Positions 52,821 through 62,443 of a DNA stretch of 64,000 nucleotides are shown here, one piece after another. The notes under the pieces were generated by a model that saw only the letters and a program-made list of their open reading frames with translations, was not told where the DNA came from and searched no databases. Each line of letters opens with the position of its first letter. Within the stretch, counting starts at the first letter, position 1. The translations under genes were made by a program, and so were the position numbers. Source of the DNA: CALAGB01 sp963789565. GTDB lineage: Bacteria; Chloroflexota; Chloroflexia; Thermomicrobiales; Thermomicrobiaceae. The stretch lies in the NCBI GenBank assembly GCA_963789565.1, contig CAWBKX010000002.1, positions 992,001-1,056,000 on the forward strand. Reading direction: 5' to 3'.

Positions 52821-53216
52821 TTACCGAGTCCGATACGCGCGCCACGTGGCAGGAAGCGCCATCAGAACCATGTCAACGACGCCTAATGGAAGCAGTGCGA
52901 TGCATTCCGCTTGAATCCAGCCACTTGGAGCCGCGAAGATCCCGGGAAACGCGGTGATCGTGTTGATGAACGTGACGACCAGGGCGAGGATTCCGCCCCA
53001 CTTGTGCAGATTCCACATTCCCCAACATCCGACGAGCGTGAGGACAATCGCGACGATTCCGACTGCGATCGCGAATCCCGGGATTTCGTTCGCGCCTGGA
53101 GCGAAAAAGAAGGGAATCGACACAACCTGAATCGCGACTCCCAGGAGCACTGCCGCCGTAATGACCGTCGGGCGTTGCCGCATAACAGCGCCCACCGCCT
53201 GTGCGCTACTCACCAT
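52821..53216 (-). CDS. Small integral membrane protein
   Basis: 131 residues with four predicted helices: VITAAVLLGVAIQVVSIPFF, FAIAVGIVAIVLTLVGCWGM, GGILALVVTFINTITAFPGI and LLPLGVVDMVLMALPATW. AGGAGG precedes the ATG. It follows no known operon partner. The fold is typical of small multi-pass proteins of unknown function; no transport motif is seen. Confidence 0.7.
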   Translation of the reverse strand: MVSSAQAVGAVMRQRPTVITAAVLLGVAIQVVSIPFFFAPGANEIPGFAIAVGIVAIVLTLVGCWGMWNLHKWGGILALVVTFINTITAFPGIFAAPSGWIQAECIALLPLGVVDMVLMALPATWRAYRTR

Positions 53217-53473
53217 GGATGTGCCTCCTTATCCATATGGCGCCGGCCCACGCCAGCGCTCCATGAATTCCAGGCTAGCCACCCGGGTTCCTGGGCAGAA
53301 GTGGGGAGCAACCCGGCTCGGGCGGGCAATTTCACTCACTCGCTCGGTGCTTGCGGTCCCAGCCAAAGCGGGCGAAAACTCGTCGGAGTTGGGCGGTATT
53401 GAGAACATGAAGAGGACGCATGTGTGTGGGCACCGCGAGCGATAACCCATTGGGGAGTCGTGCTGAGAGCAGC

Positions 53474-54130
53474 TCAGTGGTTGGGGATACCCAGTCCGCC
53501 CTCGCGTGCGCGCTCAATCGCTTCGGCGCGATCCGCGACCTGCAGCTTGCTGAAGATGACGGAGACGTGGTTGCTGACCGTCTTGACGCTGATTCCGAGC
53601 TGCTGCGCGATGCGCGGATTCGGATAGCCTTGAGCGATGCGCTCGAGGATCTCACGCTCGCGCTCGGTGAGCATGGGAAACGATTCGTTACGTGTGGCGC
53701 GCGGAGCCATGAACAAGGTCAAGACGCGCGTGGCGATCGACGGACTGAAGATCGCGGCCCCACTGGCCACCGCTCGTATGGCGCCGACGATCTCGTCATC
53801 GTCGGCATCCTTGAGAACGTAACCACGAGCACCCGCGCGCAGGGCAAGGAAGACCGAATCGTCATCCTGAAACAGCGTCACCACCAGGATCTTGACGTCC
53901 GGCTGCTCAACGATGATGGCCCGCGTGGCTTCGATGCCGCTAAGCTCGGGCATCTGAAGATCCATGAGGACGACGTCGGGTTTCAATTTGAGGGCGTATT
54001 CGACCGCCTGCTCGCCGTTCACGGCCTCACCGACGATCTCGATGTCGTCGGTGGTGCCAAGCACGGCTCTCATACCCCGTCGCACCAGCGGATGGTCGTC
54101 GGCGACAAGGACTCGAATGGCGTCACTCAT
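53474..54130 (-). CDS. NarL/LuxR-family response regulator
   Basis: A two-domain regulator of 218 residues. The receiver has ADDHPLVRRGM near residue 9, the phosphorylated aspartate in VVLMDLQMPELSG near 55, TLFQDD near 84 and the lysine of YVLKDADDDE near 106. The C-terminal LuxR helix-turn-helix is LTEREREILERIAQGYPNPR then ISVKTVSNHVSVIFSKLQV. Its ATG overlaps the upstream kinase gene's stop by eight bases, so the pair is coupled. Target genes unknown. Confidence 0.9.
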   Translation of the reverse strand: MSDAIRVLVADDHPLVRRGMRAVLGTTDDIEIVGEAVNGEQAVEYALKLKPDVVLMDLQMPELSGIEATRAIIVEQPDVKILVVTLFQDDDSVFLALRAGARGYVLKDADDDEIVGAIRAVASGAAIFSPSIATRVLTLFMAPRATRNESFPMLTEREREILERIAQGYPNPRIAQQLGISVKTVSNHVSVIFSKLQVADRAEAIERAREGGLGIPNH

Positions 54131-56213
54131 GTTGTACACCCGTCAGATCGATGGGGAAGATCGCTTCGATACGAGTGCCGCCTCCCAGCCGATCGACCAC
54201 CTCAAACGATCCGCCAAGCTCTTCTGCCCGTTCGCGCATTGTGTGCAGCCCCGCGCCGGAGGAGGACGAGGAGGGCATCATGCCGGCCCCGTCATCTTCA
54301 ATAATCAGTTCGAGCATCGTGCCGGTCGTCGATAGGCGCACCAGACACGAGCCTGCCTGCGCGTGTTTGGCGACGTTTGCAAGCGCCTCCTCGGTCACCC
54401 GATAAATCGCGACTTCGACCGCTGCCGGAAGTGACGGCAATGTCGCGGGAAGATTGACGTGGATCCGGATTCCCGGAGTGCTGAACTGCTGTATACGCTC
54501 GCGCAACGCCACCAGAAGCCCAAGCTCATCGATGGTCAGTGGACGCAATCCTTGAACGAGCGAGCGGATCGACGTGATCGCCATACGGAGCTGACCGCGG
54601 AGCTCGGAGACCTCGAGCTGAGCGGCGGATGGGTCCGAGCCGATCAGCGTCGGGAGCGCGCCGAGCTGCAGACTCAGCGCGGCGAGCTGCGATCCGAGAC
54701 CGTCATGCAAGTCACGATGAAGTCTGCGCCGCTCTTCCTCGCGCGCTTCGACGAGTCGCTCGCGGGCACGCTGTAGATCGTGGGTCAGCTGTACCGCGTG
54801 CACGGCGATCCCCGCTTGCCGAGCCAGGTCGTCGAGAAGACGCCGATCGGCGGCACCGAATGACTCTCCTGGGGTGCGCGGACCTAGCAGGAGTTCACCG
54901 ACTGGCTCCTGCTGATAGAGAAGCGGGAGTCGCAGTGGGTTGGCGACCATCGTGCCGTTTTCAACAAGTAGTGGAGGTCCCAGTCCCTGTGTTAGGGAAA
55001 TGGCCGCGTATGGCAGCTTGAGCGCTTCGCGCACGGTCCCCGCTATGGCAGGCAGGATGGCATCGACCGCTAGCGTGCTCTCAAGGCGCTGGCCCAAACG
55101 TGCGATGGCGGCGTAAGGCTCGTCCCGCTCTCCGAATAGGATGCGATTGACGCGGCGTTGGACTGTCTCACGCAATGGGTGAAACACGACCGCGACGATC
55201 CCAGTTGCGAGGAGCGAGAAGAGTAGGTTGCCACCGGTTCTAAAGAGCGTTCCCAGCCATCCCACGACGAAAATGTACGTCGCGATTACCGAGATCGTCA
55301 TGACCAGATAGACGATTGCTCGACTGAAGATCAACTCGATGTCGAAGAGGTGATGCCGGAGGATGGCAATACCGGCGACAACCGGCAGCAGTGAAATCGA
55401 CAGGTTCATCAAGGCAGAAGTAACTTGATATCCCTGCCCAATGACTCCCCGAGCGACGAAGTCCGCGACGAACGCCACGACCAGAACGCACATGTCGAGG
55501 ACGATCCACATGAACTGTTGACGGAGAGTGCCGTCCGACTTGCGAAAGCGCCACAACACAAGGCCGACAGACAGCAGTCCGCAAATACCGAGCGCGATGA
55601 TCCCTACGCCTGCGTCGGCGACAGGATCTCCAGGAAAGAGCGGATTTGGCGTACGCGAGTATATCTCCGGGAAACCCGGAGGGACGGTCGTTCCAACCAA
55701 TAGCGCGAAAAGCAGCCAAGCAGTCGAGATGATGGTGAGTCCGGCGACGACCCTGGCAAACCAACCTTGAATTCGGCCAGTCGGAAAGAGGAGGAGCGGG
55801 AACATTGGCATAAACGCCGAGACACTGATCCAGGTATTCAGCCAAAGTGCCCAGTTGCCTCCCGACCACGAGGTGTTCGTCTCGATGCCGTATACCGCGT
55901 ACTCCGCGCATAGCGAGGAGATCTGACCAGACGCACCCATTACGAGGAAGACCCAACCGAGGAGGTTGCTCGGCTGGCGACGGACGATCAGTGCGCCGAC
56001 GAGGCCGCACGCCAGCGCCCCGATTCCAAGTGACGGGTCAGCGATAACCCATGCGTCCGGAGCATTGCGATTCAACACGGCAAGGACCACGATCGGAATG
56101 AGGAGAAGAAGAATGCCCGCCGCGGTGACGTTCGAGACCGATGATGACCAGGAGCGACCCACGCGCACGGCAATTGCTGGTGAGCCCCTGTCGTCCGTGG
56201 TGACGGCCTGCAT
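54123..56213 (-). CDS. Membrane sensor histidine kinase (HisKA_3/NarX-type)
   Basis: 696 residues. The N-terminal half is a membrane sensor of about eight to ten helices (for example AAGILLLLIPIVVLAVL, IGALACGLVGALIV and MWIVLDMCVLVVAFVADF). A GAF-like region follows, with ALKLPYAAISLTQGLGPPLL. The HisKA_3 dimerisation motif is RRLHRDLHDGLGSQLAAL near residue 500, with the phosphorylated histidine in RDLHDGLG. The HATPase domain ends with EEALANVAKHAQ and GAGLHTMRERAEELGG. GGAGC precedes the ATG. It works with the overlapping NarL-type regulator. The many-helix sensor is unusual compared with NarX and suggests a membrane-embedded signal. Confidence 0.88.
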   Translation of the reverse strand: MQAVTTDDRGSPAIAVRVGRSWSSSVSNVTAAGILLLLIPIVVLAVLNRNAPDAWVIADPSLGIGALACGLVGALIVRRQPSNLLGWVFLVMGASGQISSLCAEYAVYGIETNTSWSGGNWALWLNTWISVSAFMPMFPLLLFPTGRIQGWFARVVAGLTIISTAWLLFALLVGTTVPPGFPEIYSRTPNPLFPGDPVADAGVGIIALGICGLLSVGLVLWRFRKSDGTLRQQFMWIVLDMCVLVVAFVADFVARGVIGQGYQVTSALMNLSISLLPVVAGIAILRHHLFDIELIFSRAIVYLVMTISVIATYIFVVGWLGTLFRTGGNLLFSLLATGIVAVVFHPLRETVQRRVNRILFGERDEPYAAIARLGQRLESTLAVDAILPAIAGTVREALKLPYAAISLTQGLGPPLLVENGTMVANPLRLPLLYQQEPVGELLLGPRTPGESFGAADRRLLDDLARQAGIAVHAVQLTHDLQRARERLVEAREEERRRLHRDLHDGLGSQLAALSLQLGALPTLIGSDPSAAQLEVSELRGQLRMAITSIRSLVQGLRPLTIDELGLLVALRERIQQFSTPGIRIHVNLPATLPSLPAAVEVAIYRVTEEALANVAKHAQAGSCLVRLSTTGTMLELIIEDDGAGMMPSSSSSGAGLHTMRERAEELGGSFEVVDRLGGGTRIEAIFPIDLTGVQHE

Positions 56214-56727
56214 CGTTGGCGCTCCCTTGATCGAATGATTTGTCGGGTATGCACGCGAGCGATTTGTCCGCGGAAGATTGGGAAGCGAGATTCATCCAAC
56301 TTCATGTATTGTAGCGGCCGCAATTCCCGGGTTGAAGGGTGTCATTGCCCGCTCGCTCGGGAGAAATTTCCCGCCAGGCAGGGGAGTCGCAGTGAGAACT
56401 GGCCGTCAACATGCACGGCCATGGCGGCACCGCGACGACCTTGGATTTGCCCGGCTCTCAGTGTAAGCTACGTGAGTGATTTGTTTGACGTGGCACCGAA
56501 AAAGCCAGCTTGCCGCTCTCACGCCATCTGGAATAGTGATGGTGGAGAGTCCTGCACGCTTCTCGGACGCGCTGGTCGCCGATCACGATTCCCACCTCTC
56601 AATCACGGGAATCCCCAACTGCTGCCCGCTCATCTGCCTCATCCAAACAGCATGAGTCGGTGCAGACCCTAGGTGGAGTCTGCCCAAATGACGATGCTGA
56701 TTATGGGTTTGGTTTGAAGGAGCACAC
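56214..56727. other. Intergenic region, nothing recognised
   Basis: About 510 bases between the divergent histidine kinase and ABC-F genes. The plus-strand frame 56235-56672 has no ribosome site and an unconvincing composition. A short inverted repeat GCAGAC/GTCTGC is seen near 56661-56682. Promoters for both sides are expected. Confidence 0.35.
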
Positions 56728-58692
56728 GTGGCAGCGACCATTCTGAGCGTTCAAGATCTTGAAAAGTCATTCGGAACCGAGCTGATCTTCAGCGGTGTCA
56801 CTTTCCAGATTCTGGAGAAGGAACACGTTGCCCTCGTCGGCGCCAACGGCGCGGGCAAGAGCACGCTGCTCAAGATCGTGTCGGGCACTGAACTGTGCGA
56901 CAGTGGCTCGATTGTGCTGCTCGGCGGACTACGCACCGCCTACCAGGCACAGGAGGCCCGCTTTGAGGAGACCGACACCGTCTGGGAGGCCGCTCTGCGA
57001 GCTTTCGAAGAGACACGTCGCGCCGAAGCCGAACTCAAGACGCTCGAACACAAAATGGGAGAAGCGTCGGGTGACGATCTGGATCGTCTCTTCGAGCGCT
57101 ATTCCGAGCTGAGCGCCCACTTCGAAATGGGCGGTGGCTACGAGATGGAACACCGCACCGAACAGGTGCTGGCCGGTCTGGGCTTTGGCGAGGACGATTA
57201 CCAGATTCCGGTGCGCCGTCTCAGCGGTGGACAGAAGACCAGGCTGGCGCTGGCTCATGCACTGTTGGAAGACCCCGATCTGCTGATGCTCGACGAGCCA
57301 ACCAACCACCTCGACCTGGACGCGCTGGAATGGCTCGAGAACTTTCTGAGGTCATGGAACCGCACGTTCATCGTTATCTCGCACGACCGGTTCTTTCTTG
57401 ATCGAGTCACCAACCGGACACTCGACCTCAGCTTCGGCACGCTCGAAGATTACCCAGCGGGCTATTCGCGCTATTTGGAACTTAAAGAAGAGCGCATTTC
57501 GCGACGCATCGTCGAGTACGAGGCGCAACAAGAGTTCATCCTGCGCACCGAGGAGTACATTCGCCGCTACAAGGCCGGACAGCGCTCGCGTGAGGCGCGT
57601 GGCCGCGCCACACGCCTGGCGCGCATGGAGCGGCTGGAGCGCCCACAGGAACACCAGGCACTGCGGCTGCGCATGGGGAGCACCGTTCGCAGCGGACTGA
57701 TGGTGCTGAGAAGCGCGCCGCTCGACGTCGGTTATCCGCCGTCTCACGTCTCACCAGAGCCGACGCATCTCTTTTCGACGCCGGAACTTTTAATCGAGCG
57801 AGGCGACCGCGTCGCACTGATGGGGCCAAACGGCACGGGCAAGACCAGTCTGTTACGCACCATCATGGGCGAGATCAAGCCGCTGAAAGGGCGCATCGAG
57901 TTTGGGGTGAACGTCAAGCCCGCCTATTATGCCCAGGGGCACGAGGGACTGGATCTCAATGAGACCGCCATTTCGACCATCCTGAAGGCGCAGGCTATGA
58001 GCGAAGAGGGCGCGCGATCGCTTCTTGGTCGATTCCTCTTCAGCGGAGACGACGCATTCAAATCCGTCTCAGCGCTCAGTGGTGGCGAGCGAAGCAGGCT
58101 TGCCTTGGCCAAGCTGACGCTCGAACAGGCAAATTTGCTGATCCTCGATGAGCCGACCAACCACCTGGACATCTCGTCGCGTGAGGCGCTGGAAGAGGTC
58201 CTGGAAGACTACGACGGCACCATCCTCTTCGTCTCGCACGACCGCTATCTGGTAGATCGCATCGCCAATCGTGTCTGGTTCGTCGAGGAGCGGGCACTGC
58301 GACCCTACCTTGGAAACTACAGCGACTATTTGCGGGCGCGAGACAAAGCCAAAGCCGCCGCATCGCCACCCACAGCGCCAGCGCCGGCCCCGATCGCTCA
58401 ATTGCGCAACGGTCGCAACGGTCGCAACGATCGTTCGCGACCATCCGATCAGGAGCGCAGGCAAACGCAACAGGAGTTGAGCAGTGCGGAGCGCACCATC
58501 AGTCGACTCGAGGCCAAGATGAACGAGTTAAGCGACGAACTGGCGCGGGCGACGATCGATCAAGATGTTAATCGCATCGCCAAACTCGGCCAGCGCTACG
58601 AGCAGACGCAACATGAGCTCGAAGAGGCCTACGCACGCTGGGAGGAGCTCGGCACTCGGCTCAGCAGCATGATGGAGGCCATCCAGCAGTGA
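56728..58692 (+). CDS. ABC-F family ATPase (translation factor type)
   Basis: Soluble protein of 654 residues with two ABC cassettes and no membrane part, acting on ribosomes. Cassette 1 has GANGAGKSTL near residue 37, LSGGQKTRLALAHALL near 165 and DEPTNHLDLDALEW. Cassette 2 has MGPNGTGKTSLL near 370, LSGGERSRLALAKLTL near 450 and DEPTNHLDISSREAL. The linker between them is rich in arginine and is the part that reaches the tRNA. The last 80 residues are a coiled coil (SSAERTISRLEAKMNELSD) as in Uup. GTG at 56728 follows AAGGAG. It overlaps coaE by four bases. Confidence 0.9.
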   Translation: MAATILSVQDLEKSFGTELIFSGVTFQILEKEHVALVGANGAGKSTLLKIVSGTELCDSGSIVLLGGLRTAYQAQEARFEETDTVWEAALRAFEETRRAEAELKTLEHKMGEASGDDLDRLFERYSELSAHFEMGGGYEMEHRTEQVLAGLGFGEDDYQIPVRRLSGGQKTRLALAHALLEDPDLLMLDEPTNHLDLDALEWLENFLRSWNRTFIVISHDRFFLDRVTNRTLDLSFGTLEDYPAGYSRYLELKEERISRRIVEYEAQQEFILRTEEYIRRYKAGQRSREARGRATRLARMERLERPQEHQALRLRMGSTVRSGLMVLRSAPLDVGYPPSHVSPEPTHLFSTPELLIERGDRVALMGPNGTGKTSLLRTIMGEIKPLKGRIEFGVNVKPAYYAQGHEGLDLNETAISTILKAQAMSEEGARSLLGRFLFSGDDAFKSVSALSGGERSRLALAKLTLEQANLLILDEPTNHLDISSREALEEVLEDYDGTILFVSHDRYLVDRIANRVWFVEERALRPYLGNYSDYLRARDKAKAAASPPTAPAPAPIAQLRNGRNGRNDRSRPSDQERRQTQQELSSAERTISRLEAKMNELSDELARATIDQDVNRIAKLGQRYEQTQHELEEAYARWEELGTRLSSMMEAIQQ

Positions 58693-59321
58693 CGAGGCGC
58701 GGACCATACGTCATCGGCCTGACCGGAAACATCGCCTGCGGCAAGTCGCTGGTGCTGCGTGAGCTGCAGGAACTGGGTGCTGAGACGTTCGACGCCGACC
58801 GGGTGGCGCACGACGTGATGCGTCACGGAACCGCTGCGTGGAGGGCAATCGTCGACCGATTTGGCGAAGAAGTGTTGGGAGAGGATGGCGAGATCAACCG
58901 GCGCGTGCTGGGCTCGATCGTCTTCTCCGATCCCTCCGCGCTCGACGATCTCGACCACATCGTTCATCCAGCAACCGTGGCAGCGATCCGAGATCGCCTG
59001 CAGGCGTCAAATAACGAGGTCGCGGTCATCGATGCCATCAAGCTGTTCGAGGCTGGTCTCGGTACCGACTGCGACGAGGTTTGGGTGGTGAATTGCTCCC
59101 GCGAGCAGCAGGTGGAGCGTCTGATGCTGCGCAACAACCTCACGCGTGACGAGGCGTTGACACGAATCGACGCCCAGCCGCCGCAGGCGGACAAGATGGC
59201 CCGCGCGGATCGCGTCATCGAGAACAGTGGCGAAGAGTCGGCGGCCATCGATGAAGTCCGATCGCTCTGGAACGCCCTTATGCAGCGACTGCATGCGGAA
59301 CCACGCTCGACCGGCGCATGA
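58689..59321 (+). CDS. coaE: Dephospho-CoA kinase
   Basis: Last step of coenzyme A synthesis: phosphorylates the 3'-OH of dephospho-CoA. 210 residues. The P-loop is GLTGNIACGKSLVL near residue 9; FDADRVAHDVMRHG and the lid region EQQVERLMLRNNLTRDEA near 140 follow, ending ADRVIENSGEESAA. GTG at 58689 overlaps the stop of the ABC-F gene (GTGA), so it is translationally coupled to it. No ribosome site is needed under that coupling. Confidence 0.93.
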   Translation: MTRRGPYVIGLTGNIACGKSLVLRELQELGAETFDADRVAHDVMRHGTAAWRAIVDRFGEEVLGEDGEINRRVLGSIVFSDPSALDDLDHIVHPATVAAIRDRLQASNNEVAVIDAIKLFEAGLGTDCDEVWVVNCSREQQVERLMLRNNLTRDEALTRIDAQPPQADKMARADRVIENSGEESAAIDEVRSLWNALMQRLHAEPRSTGA

Positions 59322-59853
59322 CTTCAAGGGCAATCGGCCCATCCAACGGAATGGCCCGATCTCAACGACGATCAAGGCACGCGCGGCATTGTGAGCACTC
59401 AACCAATGAGGATCTGCATCCACGCGCTCCCTCCATTCTGACGGAGAGTCATCCTGAACCGCAGTGATGGTCCCCAGAATGACAGGGAGGACTCAGACGT
59501 CTGCCGATGAGGACTCCTGAGAATCCAGCGTGGTCGCCTTGTGGGCACTCCACCATAAAGACTGTGCTGGTCGGGAGCGACCTCAATCCCCGCCAACAGT
59601 CCTCCAACCGGAGCACGCGACCCGCAACCTCGTTAACGGTTCAGCGAGGCTTTCACGAATTTGACACAAGGCGTCAGTTACAATTCGCGCGAGGGAATGA
59701 ACGAACAATTGCGTTCCGATTGCCATGGGCTCCGTTTGTTCGTGCGGGGGCCAGTGGTGGATTTGGAAGTGCACGTCAGGCGGTGGCGACCAAGACGCCC
59801 GGGGATGCGCGACAGCGGCAACATCCAGCCCTGACGGGAAAGAGAAAACGTAC
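59322..59853. other. Intergenic region, nothing recognised
   Basis: About 530 bases after coaE. An imperfect 10-pair hairpin (59333-59360) just past the coaE stop may be a weak terminator without a T-run. The rest shows no RNA gene. The long frame beginning at 59725 is only an upstream extension of the protease gene. Confidence 0.4.
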
Positions 59854-61002
59854 GTGGAAGCGTCATGGAAACTCGGACGAATCCGGGGCATCGAGATCGG
59901 CGTTCACTACACGTGGATCTTCATTTTCGCGCTCCTCTCCTATTCGCTCGCGGTCGATTATTTCCCTTCGCTTTATGACAACTGGACGACGCCCCAATAC
60001 TGGACCATCAGTATCGTCGCCAGCCTGCTGCTCTTCGCGTCGGTCGTCGCACACGAACTTGGTCACTCCCTGGTCGCGATTGCGCGGGGCATCCCGGTAA
60101 AGAACATCACCCTCTTCATCTTCGGTGGTGTCGCCAGCCTGAGTCAGGACACCGAGGACGCCAAAACGGAATTCCAGGTGGCAATCGCTGGTCCGGCGGT
60201 CAGTCTCATCATCGCGGCGGTGTCGTTCGGGCTCAGCTACCTGTTTCGCAACGTGAACTCACAAACCGAAGGAATCTTCTTTTACCTGGCCATGGCCAAT
60301 GGGTTGTTGGTCGCGTTCAACCTGATTCCCGGCTTCCCATTGGATGGCGGCCGCGTCTTCCGCTCGATCGTCTGGGGCATCACGCACAGTATGGATCGCG
60401 CGACGAACATTGCCGGAACTGTCGGCGTAATCATCGGCTACCTCTTCATTGTCCTCGGCGTCATCGTGATGTTCTCGGGGGTGCTGATTTCAGGGATCTG
60501 GTTTGTGGCCATTGGCTGGTTCCTGCAGAATGCCGCTCAGCAATCGATTCAGCAGTTACAGATGCAGGAGACGTTTCAGGACGTGACTATCGCGATGCTC
60601 ATGCGCGCGAACCCGGCCACGGTCGAACCTGAGACGACGCTCGAAGACCTGGTCGAGCATCACATCCTGGGGCAGAACACGCGCGGTGTGCCGGTGGTTC
60701 GAGATGGAATGCTGCGAGGGATCATCACGCTGTCGGACATCAAGTCGGTGCCGAGGTCGGACTGGCGTAATTTTCGTGTTCTGGATCGCATGACGCCGCG
60801 CGAACGGGTCGTTACCGTGACGCCGGATTCACCGTTGAGCGAGGCGCTGCAGGAGATGTCGGAGCGAGACATCCACCAGATCCCGGTGGTTCGTGGGGAT
60901 ATGCTGGTTGGATTGTTGACGCGCAACGATGTGATCCGCTTCATCCAACTGCGCAACGAGGTTCCACGGTCGCGCAATCAGAACGCCTCACCCTCGTCCT
61001 GA
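59854..61002 (+). CDS. Site-2 protease (M50) with CBS domains
   Basis: An intramembrane zinc protease of about 382 residues. The first helices include WIFIFALLSYSLAV and the active-site helix with HELGHSL near residue 69. The third metal ligand is in LIPGFPLDGGRVFRSIVWG near 158. The C-terminal 120 residues form a CBS pair (ETTLEDLVEHHILG and DSPLSEALQEMSERDIHQ), as in Rip3-type proteases. The preceding frame is open to 59725, but GTG at 59854 sits right at the family N-terminus; its ribosome site is weak. The CBS part may gate cleavage by nucleotide binding. Substrate unknown. Confidence 0.88.
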   Translation: MEASWKLGRIRGIEIGVHYTWIFIFALLSYSLAVDYFPSLYDNWTTPQYWTISIVASLLLFASVVAHELGHSLVAIARGIPVKNITLFIFGGVASLSQDTEDAKTEFQVAIAGPAVSLIIAAVSFGLSYLFRNVNSQTEGIFFYLAMANGLLVAFNLIPGFPLDGGRVFRSIVWGITHSMDRATNIAGTVGVIIGYLFIVLGVIVMFSGVLISGIWFVAIGWFLQNAAQQSIQQLQMQETFQDVTIAMLMRANPATVEPETTLEDLVEHHILGQNTRGVPVVRDGMLRGIITLSDIKSVPRSDWRNFRVLDRMTPRERVVTVTPDSPLSEALQEMSERDIHQIPVVRGDMLVGLLTRNDVIRFIQLRNEVPRSRNQNASPSS

Positions 61003-62238
61003 GGTCGACGACGTTATCGCCGAACGTAGGTTTGTTTCCTCGCTCGGCTCTTCGGCCAGCGCGAGGGAGGGTGTGGCCCGCACGTCCATGGCTTCACGCG
61101 GGATGAAGAACGCGGCGACGATCGCCACGAACATCAGACTCGAGATGATCATCATGGCGTTGGGGGGACCGATGCGATCGGCCAGCGCGCCCGTAATCGG
61201 TGCCCCAACACCCGCGGCCACAAATCCGAGGCCAAGCACGAAGCCGGACGCCATACCAACGCGGCCCGGCAGAAGTCTTTGCGCCATGACCAGGGTGATC
61301 GACACTGGTCCATCCCCAAGCATGCCGAACAGCGGCCCCAACAGCAGCGCCCCTGGACCCGGGTTTAGGAGAAAGACAATCAGGGCCGGCACACTGAGCG
61401 CGAGACACGCGATCAAGACTTGTCGCTGCCCAAACCGATCGGCGAGCAGCCCACCAAAAATGGCACCGACCGCGCCACCCGCGATGATGAGAGACGTCAA
61501 TATGCCATAGAAGGCAGCGCTGTACCCCAGATCCTTGAACCAGAGCGGCACAAATGTCGTCACCGACAACAGGACCAAATTCCGAATCATCGAGACCGAG
61601 AGGATTGGAATCAGCGGGCGCCAGCGAATCTTTCGCTGTTGTTTGCGAGCCTCCAGATGCGCTTCGGGCAGTCCTAGTCCCAGCCGCTTGAACGAGCGCA
61701 GCACCATAAAGGCCGAAAAGACTCCGAACGGCACCAGAATCAAGGAGCCGTGCCGCCCCAGGAGTCCAAATACAATCGCGCCCAGAATGGGTCCGAGCGC
61801 ATATCCCGAGGTGCCACCAACGGTATAGAACGACATGGCCGTGTTCTTCTGGATATCGCCGGTCACCGCCGAGGCGTTGGCAGCGCCCTGCGGATGGTAG
61901 GCGCCCGATCCGAGTCCGGCCATAGCGGCCAGAAAACCGAGCATGAGCGTATTCGGCGAATAACCCACCAAACCAAACATCACCGCCGCCCAGACAAGAC
62001 TGGCGGGAGCCAGGTAGCGGCTGCCGTAGCGGTCGGCGACGAAGCCGAAGAGCGGCTGAGAGAGGGATGAGGCGCCCGTAAAGCAGAGGGCAATCAGACC
62101 AACGTCGCCAAGACTGAGATGGAACGCGGCGGCAATAAACGGATAGAGGATGGGTAGCAACCCGCCGAACATATCGACCGTGAAGTGGCCGAGCATGAAG
62201 GTCAGGAGCGCCTTGTTGCGAAGCAGCTGTTTCAGCAT
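60988..62238 (-). CDS. MFS transporter, Fsr-like
   Basis: A major-facilitator protein of about 416 residues with twelve helices. It starts MLKQLLRNKALLTFMLGHFT and the signature after helix 2 reads PLFGFVADRYGSRYL. GLGSGAYHPQGAANAS after helix 4 is typical of the fosmidomycin-resistance (Fsr) branch. A second GGLLADRFGQRQ follows helix 8. The frame opens at 62328, but ATG at 62238 has GAGG upstream. It is convergent with the M50 gene, with an overlap of the two ends of about 15 bases. The substrate may be a drug or a sugar; I cannot tell. Confidence 0.85.
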   Translation of the reverse strand: MLKQLLRNKALLTFMLGHFTVDMFGGLLPILYPFIAAAFHLSLGDVGLIALCFTGASSLSQPLFGFVADRYGSRYLAPASLVWAAVMFGLVGYSPNTLMLGFLAAMAGLGSGAYHPQGAANASAVTGDIQKNTAMSFYTVGGTSGYALGPILGAIVFGLLGRHGSLILVPFGVFSAFMVLRSFKRLGLGLPEAHLEARKQQRKIRWRPLIPILSVSMIRNLVLLSVTTFVPLWFKDLGYSAAFYGILTSLIIAGGAVGAIFGGLLADRFGQRQVLIACLALSVPALIVFLLNPGPGALLLGPLFGMLGDGPVSITLVMAQRLLPGRVGMASGFVLGLGFVAAGVGAPITGALADRIGPPNAMMIISSLMFVAIVAAFFIPREAMDVRATPSLALAEEPSEETNLRSAITSSTSGRG

Positions 62239-62443
62239 CAGTCCTCGTGAAACCCCAGCCAAGACGAGTCGCGCGAGTGGGATCATATCCCGCGGCTGAC
62301 CGGAAGACCAGCCTTTCGGATCGGCCACGTCACGGTGACTCGAACCGGCGAAAAACGGGCCCTATGCTATACTTCCGGAGACAAAATTTTCAGGAATCGC
62401 CTCAATTTTCGTCGCCAATTCCAAACAAAGTAAGGGATAGATC

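Noticed and set aside
56235..56672. 145-residue frame before the ABC-F gene
   Set aside because: Cysteine- and proline-rich random-looking text without a ribosome site.
59333..59360. Hairpin after coaE as a terminator
   Set aside because: The stem has a mismatch and no T-run; I mention it only in the intergenic note.
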